Of a DNA stretch of 36,699 nucleotides, positions 29,630-36,112 are shown piece by piece. The first letter of the stretch is position 1. Every line of letters begins with the position of its first letter. Source of the stretch: a virus. A program made the position numbers and the translations under genes. Below the pieces are notes generated by a model. That model had not been told where the DNA came from. It worked only from the letters and a program-made list of their open reading frames with translations, and did no database searches. The stretch spans positions 1 through 36,699 of the IMG/VR virus record IMGVR_UViG_3300042922_000438; one strand, written 5' to 3'.

Positions 29630-30432
29630 AACAATATCTACAACTTTTGAACAAGGTTCTGACTAAGGGCGAACGCCGTGCGGATCGCACAGGCACCGGC
29701 ACATTGAGCCTCTTTGGTGAAACGTTTTCTCACAACCTCGCCTACGGGTTCCCGCTCGTAACTACGAAGAAGATTCATGTCAAATCTGTGCTTCACGAAT
29801 TGATCTGGATTGTAGGTGGCCATAGTAATATCAAATATCTCAAGGATAATGGTGTCACGATTTGGAATGAATGGGCAGATGAAGAAGGTGAGCTTGGTCC
29901 TGTGTATGGCGTGCAAGCTAGACGCTGGTTACATGTTGGCTTTGACAACAAGAGAAGTACTGTAGACCAGCTGCAAAACGCTATTGACCTCCTCATAAAG
30001 GAGCCTACGTCACGCCGCATCCTGGTTAGTATGTGGAACCCTGGTGAGCTTGATGAAATGGCCTTGCCGCCTTGCCACTACGCTTATCAGTTCTATGTAC
30101 GTGACGGTCAGCATCTCGATATCCTGGTGAATATGCGGTCTGTAGATGTCTTCCTTGGTATGCCATTTGACATTGCACATTACGCATTCCTTACGCACAT
30201 GGTTGCTATGGTAACCGGCTATAAACCAGGCATCCTTAAGATGAACTTTGGTGATACGCACTTATACCTCAATCATGTTGAACAAGCACAACTGCAACTT
30301 ACACGTCAACCGATGCGTCTCTGTGATGTAGAACTGTGCTACAGACCATCTATCGATGACTTCCGCTACGAAGACTTCATTATTAATAACTACAGGTCTC
30401 ACCCAGGTATCAAAGCTGACATCAGCATTTAG
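29626..30432 (+). CDS. thyA: Thymidylate synthase family enzyme (possibly dCMP-specific)
   Basis: This is a 268-residue protein with the full ThyA fold: RTGTGTLSLFGETF, PLVTTKKIHVKSVLHELIW, GPVYGVQARRW, EPTSRRILVSMWNP, ALPPCHYAYQFYV with nucleophile C150, and MRSVDVFLGMPFDIAHYAFL. The Asn that recognises dUMP (PFNI; E. coli N177, L. casei N229) is Asp here (D182, codon GAC). T4 dCMP hydroxymethylase has Asp at this place (D179), and N229D turns L. casei ThyA towards dCMP. The product could be 5-methyl- or 5-hydroxymethyl-dCMP rather than, or besides, dTMP. DHFR in the same operon fits methylation. Confidence 0.9.
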   Translation: MKQYLQLLNKVLTKGERRADRTGTGTLSLFGETFSHNLAYGFPLVTTKKIHVKSVLHELIWIVGGHSNIKYLKDNGVTIWNEWADEEGELGPVYGVQARRWLHVGFDNKRSTVDQLQNAIDLLIKEPTSRRILVSMWNPGELDEMALPPCHYAYQFYVRDGQHLDILVNMRSVDVFLGMPFDIAHYAFLTHMVAMVTGYKPGILKMNFGDTHLYLNHVEQAQLQLTRQPMRLCDVELCYRPSIDDFRYEDFIINNYRSHPGIKADISI

Positions 30433-30443
30433 GAGGCTACACA

Positions 30444-30962
30444 ATGGACGAGGCCAGACAAGCGCTTGTGACTGAGAATATTAAGCTAGCATACTTCGTA
30501 GCAAATAGCTTTGACAATACAGGGCACCACATAGACGACCTCAGATCTGCTTGCTTTCTTGGCCTCGTTAAAGCCGCTCATTCATTCGACGTTAGCAAGG
30601 GAATACAATTCGCAACATACGCTACTAAATGTATGCAAAATGAAGTGCTTATGTTTCTGCGTATAAATAAGAAGCATCTGTACGTAGACCGGCTAGAGGG
30701 TATCATAACTACTGACGTTGACGGCCACGTATTGAAATATGAAGACGTTGTTGGTGAAGAGGATAGCCACTTTCACTTTGAACATGACATACAGAATAAA
30801 TTCATCAGTAAGCTGCATAAGCGTGATCAGCAGTTGATTGCATTAAGGATGCGTGGTTTAACGCAGAAAGAATGTGCTGAAAGGTTGGGTATCTCTCAGT
30901 CTTACATCTCACGAATCTTTAAGAAACTGAAGGTGAGATATGAAAAGATATACAATTCCTAG
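30444..30962 (+). CDS. Sporulation-type (sigma-E/K-like) RNA polymerase sigma factor
   Basis: This is a 172-residue protein with AGGAGG before the ATG. NIKLAYFVANSFDNTGHHID-DLRSACFLGLVKAAHSFDVS-KGIQFATYATKCMQNEVLMFL closely follows region 2 of sigma-E and sigma-K (KFDNTGEDIDDLISIG-IGLIKA...LATYA-RCIENEILM-LR). The DVDGHVLKYEDVVGEED segment matches D-x-x-GNE-x-x-L-x-D-V-x-G of those sigmas, and LTQKECAERLGISQSYISRIFKKL is region 4. It is shorter than host sigma-E because the N-terminal pro-sequence and part of region 3 are missing, so no proteolytic activation would be needed. Confidence 0.85.
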   Translation: MDEARQALVTENIKLAYFVANSFDNTGHHIDDLRSACFLGLVKAAHSFDVSKGIQFATYATKCMQNEVLMFLRINKKHLYVDRLEGIITTDVDGHVLKYEDVVGEEDSHFHFEHDIQNKFISKLHKRDQQLIALRMRGLTQKECAERLGISQSYISRIFKKLKVRYEKIYNS

Positions 30963-31137
30963 GGAACTGCTGGATAGCATGGCAACTGAGCTTGGCCTAC
31001 AACTTGAATGGCGGTCTGATCCATCATCGTGGTCACGTGTTGTAGGCCAAAGAACTTGGAAACGCCGTAGCAATATGTACGCATATCTATATCGTATTAG
31101 AAAGAAGGTCAAGAATGAAGAAGACACATTGGTCTGA
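30940..31137 (+). CDS. Small basic protein
   Basis: This is a 65-residue protein, with AAGGTGAG upstream of ATG 30940 inside the sigma gene. It is basic and aromatic (RVVGQRTWKRRSNMYAYLYR; RKKVKNEED). Overlaps of about 23 bp on each side tie it into the operon. Possibly nucleic-acid-binding; no family recognised. Confidence 0.6.
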   Translation: MKRYTIPRELLDSMATELGLQLEWRSDPSSWSRVVGQRTWKRRSNMYAYLYRIRKKVKNEEDTLV

Positions 31138-31345
31138 TGATGTTCCTGAGAAGTATGGTTTCTTTGAGTACTACACCCGTGGCCCTAGGTCAGTTGTGCG
31201 CGCTATAGCTACAGGGATATTTGGGATGTGGTACTGTAAGCACTGCAATAAATATCACGGTCGTCGTGTCATTAAGTATATCAACCTAAAATATCCGCTT
31301 AAGCTTCATGCATGCTCTAAGGGAGGTGGCGTTGCCGATGAGTAA
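31115..31345 (+). CDS. Small zinc-binding protein
   Basis: This is a 76-residue protein; MWYCKHCNKYHGRRVIKYIN...HACSKGG gives a C-x2-C-x3-H...H-x-C arrangement typical of a treble-clef or ribbon zinc site. AAGAAGGTC lies before ATG 31115. It overlaps the next gene by 8 bp. Function unknown. Confidence 0.6.
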   Translation: MKKTHWSDDVPEKYGFFEYYTRGPRSVVRAIATGIFGMWYCKHCNKYHGRRVIKYINLKYPLKLHACSKGGGVADE

Positions 31346-31922
31346 CTGTCCGGTGTGTCTTAACAACGAAATGTTCAGCGCTGGTTGTCATGTGTTCTGT
31401 AGCAAGTGTGGCTATGCCGCATTCGAGGTAAACCAGGATTACATCGCCGCTTCGACCGTGCTACTTGCAACGCTTGTAGGTAGCTCCAAGTTCGACAGTC
31501 CTAAAGGCGTAGCGGCTACAGTGGAGCTTTATGTAGAGCAACATCTGCCTCTACTGGATGCGTATGTAAGCAGTATGGTTGCCGGCCGTGACAAGTTCAT
31601 CATGCAGCTCACTCAGCGTGTTATGGAACAAGCCAAGAACATGGTTGTAGGTGAAGAGGCCGATCCGGACATGTGCACAGAATGTAACGCAGGTGACAAG
31701 GATATCTATCATCTTGGCAATCTACAGATACGTAAATGCACAAACTGTGATGTGAATTATAAGCTTGATGGTTCCCCGTTCTTCATCTGTAGCTGCGGTT
31801 GCATTCAATATGAATATATTGATACGGAAGAAATGAATGTGCTTGAGCCTGGTATAGTTCAGTGTCCCTCATGCAGCAGACGGTACTGGAATAATAATAA
31901 CGGATCATTTACGATAATGTAA
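31338..31922 (+). CDS. Multi-zinc-ribbon protein
   Basis: This is a 194-residue protein starting at ATG 31338, about 10 nt after GGGAGGTGG. An N-terminal ribbon (CPVCLNNEMFSAGCHVFCSKCG) is followed by a helical middle and three more CxxC knuckles (CTEC, CTNC, FICSCGC, CPSCSRRYW). The arrangement resembles restriction-alleviation (Lar) or RNA-polymerase-type ribbons, but I cannot assign a family. Probably a DNA- or protein-binding factor. Confidence 0.65.
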   Translation: MSNCPVCLNNEMFSAGCHVFCSKCGYAAFEVNQDYIAASTVLLATLVGSSKFDSPKGVAATVELYVEQHLPLLDAYVSSMVAGRDKFIMQLTQRVMEQAKNMVVGEEADPDMCTECNAGDKDIYHLGNLQIRKCTNCDVNYKLDGSPFFICSCGCIQYEYIDTEEMNVLEPGIVQCPSCSRRYWNNNNGSFTIM

Positions 31923-31934
31923 GGAGGCTGCCAG

Positions 31935-32213
31935 ATGGATAAAGAAATGCGCTTGCAATTGTTATCTACGCCGGGTTTAAGAATGCATTCATACTATAGC
32001 ACTTACAGGGGGCTAATGTACAGTGGAGACACCAAAACTGTTTGGAGATACAACGCAACCAGCAGATATGCCAGGTTTTCGAACATGCGGTTCGTGCGGC
32101 AAAAGCAAGCGGCTCGAGGAGTTCTACAAGGACGGCAGATCTTCAGACGGTGCAGACAGGTTCCGTCGGGATTGCAAAGAATGCTATCGTGTAACGCGTA
32201 TGAAAAATGGTAA
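31935..32213 (+). CDS. Possible protein overlapping the next zinc-finger gene
   Basis: ATG 31935 has a strong AAGGAGGCTG site, and the first 29 codons (MDKEMRLQLLSTPGLRMHSY, then YSTYRGLMY) use DNA not used by another gene. From 32023 it runs in a different frame through the zinc-finger gene, and residues beyond that point look like frame-shifted text (Arg/Gln-rich). Either an overlapping gene or a short ancestral gene that has lost its stop. Confidence 0.4.
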   Translation: MDKEMRLQLLSTPGLRMHSYYSTYRGLMYSGDTKTVWRYNATSRYARFSNMRFVRQKQAARGVLQGRQIFRRCRQVPSGLQRMLSCNAYEKW

Positions 32214-32223
32214 AAGGAAGTGA
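32023..32223 (+). CDS. Zinc-finger protein (GTG start)
   Basis: This is a 66-residue protein from GTG 32023 with AGGGGG about 10 nt upstream. FRTCGSCGKSKRLEEFYKDG...DGADRFRRDCKECYRV is a two-knuckle zinc finger often found in phage proteins. The N-terminus of the last gene in this window (36105) has the same module, so the two may share ancestry or partners. Function unknown; likely DNA binding. Confidence 0.65.
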   Translation: METPKLFGDTTQPADMPGFRTCGSCGKSKRLEEFYKDGRSSDGADRFRRDCKECYRVTRMKNGKRK

Positions 32224-32228
32224 GCGAC

Positions 32229-32600
32229 ATGAATGCTAACTGGGGTAAGTCGCAAGAGCGCCGCAAGCAAATAATGGCTGAGCTGAAAGCTCTGAACGTA
32301 TATAGCAAGCGCTTCAAGCTGGTTAGCACTGTAGATTTGATGGATTATCTGCTTACTACTAAGTTAGCCAGGCTGGAAGAAACGCAAGAGAAAATGGCAC
32401 TCGAGTCTTATGACGCCGGCTATGCAGACGGTTCCTACAACATGCTCATCAATCTCCTGGATGCTAAGGTACCAAGCGTCCTGGAGAAGGTTGAGGGCAT
32501 AGGCCCAAAGCGTATGGAAGCTATTAAAGCCGCCTTGGCTGATCTCCGCGCCGCTTTCTTGCAAGAGCGAAATGAGGTCTATGAGGCGCTGAAACAGTGA
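32229..32600 (+). CDS. Helix-hairpin-helix-containing small protein
   Basis: This is a 123-residue protein; ATG 32229 is about 10 nt after AAGGAAG, and GTG 32220 is an alternative. It is strongly helical (QERRKQIMAELKALNVYSKR...ARLEETQEKMALESYDAGYA). KVEGIGPKRMEAIKAALADL is a helix-hairpin-helix DNA-binding motif. Last gene before the next promoter. Confidence 0.65.
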   Translation: MNANWGKSQERRKQIMAELKALNVYSKRFKLVSTVDLMDYLLTTKLARLEETQEKMALESYDAGYADGSYNMLINLLDAKVPSVLEKVEGIGPKRMEAIKAALADLRAAFLQERNEVYEALKQ

Positions 32601-32613
32601 GTAAAAATACCGC

Positions 32614-32642
32614 TGTATATCTTCTCCCTTTTGTGTTATAAT
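32614..32642 (+). promoter_or_regulatory. Promoter of the last operon
   Basis: TGTATA (32614-32619), 17-bp spacer, and TGT + TATAAT (32637-32642). It is followed closely by GGGAGGAGGTG and the 17-codon leader frame. Confidence 0.78.
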
Positions 32643-32667
32643 ATATGTATAGGGAGGAGGTGCGCGC

Positions 32668-32721
32668 ATGTACATCATAGCAACTAGACTGCCGCAGCTG
32701 AAGATGAGATGTACATCATAA
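32668..32721 (+). CDS. 17-residue leader peptide
   Basis: ATG 32668 follows an exceptionally strong GGAGGAGGTG and encodes MYIIATRLPQLKMRCTS. Its first 12 bases (ATGTACATCATA) are repeated at 32709, where the next gene starts, and its stop lies 13 bp inside that gene. The next gene has no good ribosome site of its own, so reinitiation from this leader is likely. It could be a remnant of a duplication of the gene start. Confidence 0.5.
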   Translation: MYIIATRLPQLKMRCTS

Positions 32722-33002
32722 TCACGGAGCCCATAGGAATCGTTACTTTTGACCGAGCAGAAGACGTCATCAAATACGCAGCTACATTGGGTGAGGACAG
32801 CATAAGACGTATACATCGGTGTGGCGAGTACTTTTCAATAAAGTCTTTATTGGAGGCGGCGAAAAATGAAGCCTATGGGCTTGACCGAGTTAATGAAGGA
32901 AGGCGCAGAAACAGAGGCAATCCTAAACGCACTCAAGAAGCACAACAGAGTAATAGCCACACTGCACATGCCGAACGGCAAGAACCACCAAGTCAAGGAT
33001 GA
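32709..33002 (+). CDS. Hypothetical protein, C-terminus overlapping the next gene
   Basis: This is a 97-residue frame. Residues 1-55 (MYIIITEPIGIVTFDRAEDV, then IKYAATLGEDSIRRIHRCGE) look like a genuine small alpha/beta protein; the rest overlaps the next gene in another frame and is Arg/Gln/Ser-rich. Translation probably depends on the leader peptide. Confidence 0.5.
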   Translation: MYIIITEPIGIVTFDRAEDVIKYAATLGEDSIRRIHRCGEYFSIKSLLEAAKNEAYGLDRVNEGRRRNRGNPKRTQEAQQSNSHTAHAERQEPPSQG

Positions 33003-33153
33003 TGACCTCAACAGGCTACTTGTAGATGTTGCGCATTTATACTACAAAAACAAATTCCAGGTCATTCAAGAAACCATCTATGAGCTTGACGACTCTGTAG
33101 ATGCACTGTACAGCAAGAATCTTGAGAAGTCGAAAGGAGATCAAACTGAATGA
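32866..33153 (+). CDS. Hypothetical protein
   Basis: This is a 95-residue protein with GGAGG 8-9 nt before ATG 32866. It is basic and helical at first (TEAILNALKKHNRVIATLHM), with an acidic helical C-terminus (QETIYELDDSVDALYSKNLE). It overlaps the glycosylase ATG (ATGA). No motif. Confidence 0.7.
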   Translation: MKPMGLTELMKEGAETEAILNALKKHNRVIATLHMPNGKNHQVKDDDLNRLLVDVAHLYYKNKFQVIQETIYELDDSVDALYSKNLEKSKGDQTE

Positions 33154-33566
33154 GACTTTGGCACATTGATCTTGTACCTTATCTTCCTGACATGCAATTG
33201 AAAGGCCAGCACCGCGAATGTTGCGCATTGCGTGGCAATGGCTGGGGTAAAAAGCACGAAGTCGTTAATTATGTCTTCACACATCATCCGGCCTTATTGT
33301 ACAACTATCACGTAGCCATCATGAATGAAATGCGTGCACGTGGCGTAAATGTAAATGAAATCTGGTACGACGCAACGCACCGCGGTGACAAGTGCGAGCC
33401 TTACACCCAAGACGAAATCCACTATGAAAATCCCACTCGCTACCCGGAGCACAACGCCGCTTATCTACAGGAATGCATCTTGAACCTGGCTGAGAAAGGC
33501 AACGAGCCGTTTGTGTATGTGGCTAGTAAAGTGTACGGGGTGACATTCAATGTACAGAATCGGTAA
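33150..33566 (+). CDS. Pyrimidine-dimer DNA glycosylase / AP lyase
   Basis: This is a 138-residue protein: MRLWHIDLVPYLPDMQLKGQ followed by HRECCALRGNGWGKKH matches the DenV-like family of pyrimidine-dimer glycosylases, and FTHHPALLYNYHVAIMNEMRARG and YDATHRGDKC follow the same family. It removes UV-induced cyclobutane dimers and nicks the abasic site, repairing phage DNA. UV repair is useful to a phage of a soil spore-former. AAAGGAG precedes the ATG. Confidence 0.9.
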   Translation: MRLWHIDLVPYLPDMQLKGQHRECCALRGNGWGKKHEVVNYVFTHHPALLYNYHVAIMNEMRARGVNVNEIWYDATHRGDKCEPYTQDEIHYENPTRYPEHNAAYLQECILNLAEKGNEPFVYVASKVYGVTFNVQNR

Positions 33567-33870
33567 GGAAATCTACACTGCGATTAGTAGCTGTCACGAC
33601 AAGCTTGCTGCGATTGAAAGTGCTTTAGTTGAAGTACCCTTTGGGCACGCCGCAGATATATTGAAGAAAGAAAAAGCTCAACTGGCAGCCAGGGTTTCTG
33701 AACTTGAGAAGGAAACATGGGTGGATCGCGATACCTACAACGGTCTCAAACGTAGACTGCAGCTGATGTCAGGTTTGCCCGCCGAGCTTATCAATGATAT
33801 CGTTAATGGCCCAGACCCTGGCTTTGAGTCTCAGATATTTCCTACGGAAGGTTACAAAAACAAGTCATAA
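33550..33870 (+). CDS. Hypothetical coiled-coil protein
   Basis: This is a 106-residue protein, with GGGGTGA 7 nt before ATG 33550 inside the glycosylase gene. KLAAIESALVEVPFGHAADI, then LKKEKAQLAARVSELEKE, is a coiled coil; the C-terminus is polar. No enzyme motif. Confidence 0.6.
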   Translation: MYRIGKEIYTAISSCHDKLAAIESALVEVPFGHAADILKKEKAQLAARVSELEKETWVDRDTYNGLKRRLQLMSGLPAELINDIVNGPDPGFESQIFPTEGYKNKS

Positions 33871-33907
33871 TGACGCAAGGGTCGTCTGGCTGGCGGCCCT
33901 TACTGAG

Positions 33908-34216
33908 GTGAGTACCATTGAAGGCTACTATGTAGAGCAAGTACCGTGGCAACCAAAGCTATTGCGTGTCAGGAAGGTTACTGTAGATCGTGCCACTTTC
34001 CATGTAACGACCATCATTCGTGATCCGTTGTATTACGACAAGGATGCCAAGCGTATGATCAACACCGAGAACTTCATACCTAGCAACAAACAAACAGACG
34101 CACTTTATACCCTATACTTACAGCTACTCGCTAAGCAACACGAAGACCCTCGAGTGTATCATCACCGCATCCAGCGCCTATGTATGGAAATGAAAAAACT
34201 AAGGATAAGGTTGTGA
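33908..34216 (+). CDS. Hypothetical basic protein (start uncertain)
   Basis: The frame is open upstream to 33794, but that part overlaps the previous gene. GTG 33908 is the first start after its stop, giving 102 residues: STIEGYYVEQVPWQPKLLRV...RDPLYYDKDAKRM, ending in a basic helix (RIQRLCMEMKKLRIRL). A short 13-codon frame at 33870-33911 ends across this GTG and could couple the two. No family recognised. Confidence 0.55.
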   Translation: MSTIEGYYVEQVPWQPKLLRVRKVTVDRATFHVTTIIRDPLYYDKDAKRMINTENFIPSNKQTDALYTLYLQLLAKQHEDPRVYHHRIQRLCMEMKKLRIRL

Positions 34217-34220
34217 GTGT

Positions 34221-34586
34221 ATGTACATCGAAGAACTCATCCGTAATATCAAGAGCAAGCCGCGCAGTGCCGAAGTTGACCAGCTGGTTGGTATCATCGA
34301 AACGCTTCTCCCCGGTGCCAAGGAAGACCCTCTCTACGTAGTCTGTAGTTACTACAACGGTATTGACAACAGGCCCTCCATGGTGCACAACATCACATTT
34401 GTAGAACCTACACTGCTGTCCGCTAGACTGGGCGAGAACCAAATCGTGCTCAAGGCATCGCCAGCCCTGCGGAAGCTGTACACCGAGTACCAAGAAGCCA
34501 CCGATAAGGACGCGCTATTGCACAATATCGTATCTTTGATTGAGGAGGAATTGTACGATGCTAATACCAGTAACACCTCTCGGTGA
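34221..34586 (+). CDS. Hypothetical protein
   Basis: This is a 121-residue protein starting at ATG 34221, with AAGGTTG upstream. Helices at each end (VDQLVGIIETLLPG; LLHNIVSLIEEELYD) flank a strand-rich centre (LYVVCSYYNGIDNRPSMVHN). Its 3' end overlaps the next gene by 29 bp. Function unknown. Confidence 0.65.
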   Translation: MYIEELIRNIKSKPRSAEVDQLVGIIETLLPGAKEDPLYVVCSYYNGIDNRPSMVHNITFVEPTLLSARLGENQIVLKASPALRKLYTEYQEATDKDALLHNIVSLIEEELYDANTSNTSR

Positions 34587-34788
34587 AGTAATGCGTCTGA
34601 TCAATATTAACTTTGTAGTACATGTCAAGGTGTACGAATCTGATCCTGCAAGACCTGAAATGCCGAAGAGCGTGATTGAGTTCACTGACGGCCGACATAT
34701 GTTGACCAAAGAAGACCCTGGTGAAATCTATCGCATCATCGTTCATACGGCAAATGAAATGAGGCTGGGCAGAGACGGCAACGATTGA
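34558..34788 (+). CDS. Hypothetical beta-rich protein
   Basis: This is a 76-residue protein; ATG 34558 has GAGGAGG 9 nt upstream, so the earlier in-frame starts are rejected. It has strands (MRLININFVVHVKVYES; SVIEFTDGRHML) and a final helix (GEIYRIIVHTANEMRLG). Unknown function. Confidence 0.65.
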   Translation: MLIPVTPLGEVMRLININFVVHVKVYESDPARPEMPKSVIEFTDGRHMLTKEDPGEIYRIIVHTANEMRLGRDGND

Positions 34789-34802
34789 GGAGGTAAAATC
34801 AA

Positions 34803-34988
34803 ATGGACGTGCGTAAAATGAACGACAGACTTGCTGGCGCTATGTTTAAGGACATTCGCTATAAAGACGATAACATAATGATTGAGTTCCATAACGGCAT
34901 GGTTATTCAGGTTGAAGCACTCGATCGGCACATGGCTGACGCAACACTACTTATGAAGCATGTTACCTACACGGAGGTGACTGACTAA
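34803..34988 (+). CDS. Hypothetical small protein
   Basis: This is a 61-residue protein with GAGGAGG upstream. DIRYKDDNIMIEFHNGMVIQVEAL is a beta meander and the C-terminus is helical. It overlaps the next ATG by one base (TAATG). No motif. Confidence 0.6.
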   Translation: MDVRKMNDRLAGAMFKDIRYKDDNIMIEFHNGMVIQVEALDRHMADATLLMKHVTYTEVTD

Positions 34989-35434
34989 TGAAGTGCAAAA
35001 CATTCGAAACATGTATATATCAGGCTGAAGCAGGTGGTAAATGGCAACTAGGTTACTGCTTGGACGATGGTAAACACATCCTTGATCTCGGTGGCGACGA
35101 GGTTGTAGATGTGTACGTCTGGGAGCGTGCTTCTATAAACGACCCTAAGTGGTCATTCGACATTAGCCGTCGCATGGATGGCACGGGCGTACAGATCACA
35201 AACGTACAGGAACGCTACTCATCCGTGTTAGCTACAGACTTCTCCCAGATCGAGCTGCGGCTCCTGGCCACCTCGCCGAAAGACATGGAGTCTCTACAAC
35301 GTGACTGCAACGCGTTCGTTCGCCGCCTGAATGAGCTGAAGCACGAAACTGTTCATTCTGACAATGCAGTGATAAAGGCACAGCTGCATATCTTAACTGA
35401 GGGTGGCACACCAACGTGGGAGGGCACCGAATGA
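34988..35434 (+). CDS. Tandem paralogue 1, with a family A polymerase motif A fragment
   Basis: This is a 148-residue protein. Residues 1-72 align with the next gene: MKCKTFETCIYQAEAG...LGYCLDDGKHILDLGGDEVVDV against MKCKTLETCYYVTEG...YGYCLDGSKILDLSGNLVSDV, with conserved Cys (C3, C9, C24). Residues 80-94 (VLATDFSQIELRLLA) are the motif A consensus of family A DNA polymerases (DxSQIELR), absent from the paralogue and different from this phage's own polymerase (DLDQIEYR). The C-terminal half is helical. Polymerase activity is impossible at this length. Likely a gene fused to a polymerase fragment by recombination. Confidence 0.65.
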   Translation: MKCKTFETCIYQAEAGGKWQLGYCLDDGKHILDLGGDEVVDVYVWERASINDPKWSFDISRRMDGTGVQITNVQERYSSVLATDFSQIELRLLATSPKDMESLQRDCNAFVRRLNELKHETVHSDNAVIKAQLHILTEGGTPTWEGTE

Positions 35435-35841
35435 AATGCAAAACCCTAGAAACTTGTTACTACGTCACCGAGGGTGATCCTGAACTTAAGTACGGCTATT
35501 GCCTGGATGGCAGCAAGATACTTGATCTATCCGGCAATTTAGTCAGTGATGTGCATACCTGGGATATTAACACGCTTAACCACGAGCTTGAAGTTACACC
35601 CAGAGTATTCAATGACGGCGTACTGATTACCGTGCTTCCTCGCCGCGACGCACCTCTCTCTAAGCTCGAGCAAGCCATCGCCGCCGGTACTAAGATCGAG
35701 TTCTTCCATGATGGTGTGACGGACGAAGCTATAACGCTGCCGGCTGACATTGAGAAGCGCATCGCACCAGGTACTTACTTCACGTCAGATGACAGTCCAG
35801 TAGTTGAGGAGGCGCGAGATGATTCCACAAGAGACGCTTGA
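35431..35841 (+). CDS. Tandem paralogue 2
   Basis: This is a 136-residue protein from ATG 35431, with GGGAGGG 7 nt upstream and overlapping the previous stop (ATGA). The N-terminal 70 residues are homologous to the preceding gene, with the same Cys spacing that could bind a metal; the C-terminus (LPADIEKRIAPGTYFTSDDS, then acidic residues) is unrelated to that of its neighbour. The pair arose by tandem duplication. Function unknown. Confidence 0.65.
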   Translation: MKCKTLETCYYVTEGDPELKYGYCLDGSKILDLSGNLVSDVHTWDINTLNHELEVTPRVFNDGVLITVLPRRDAPLSKLEQAIAAGTKIEFFHDGVTDEAITLPADIEKRIAPGTYFTSDDSPVVEEARDDSTRDA

Positions 35842-36112
35842 TTGGTTAGCCTCTGTAGGCGCCAGGAAGTTCGACCAACCTATCTTGTATCACGCAGACA
35901 ACGGTAGGATGCTATACTCTGAGTGCTACCTTGCTGTTACTCCACTTGCTGAGCTGCAGCGCCACTGGTACAACTGTGTGACCAACGCTCCTGATGATGA
36001 TACCGGTTATACCTACACGATACCTGACTACAGCTCCATACTGCGTGGCTCATTGCATGCTGTCTACAGTGAGGAAGACATCAGGATTCTGAGAGGAGAA
36101 CACAATGAGTAA
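35819..36112 (+). CDS. Hypothetical protein
   Basis: This is a 97-residue protein starting at ATG 35819, 7 nt after GAGGAGG. It is Tyr/Asp-rich (HWYNCVTNAPDDDTGYTYTI) without a recognised motif. It overlaps both neighbours by a few bases. Confidence 0.65.
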   Translation: MIPQETLDWLASVGARKFDQPILYHADNGRMLYSECYLAVTPLAELQRHWYNCVTNAPDDDTGYTYTIPDYSSILRGSLHAVYSEEDIRILRGEHNE

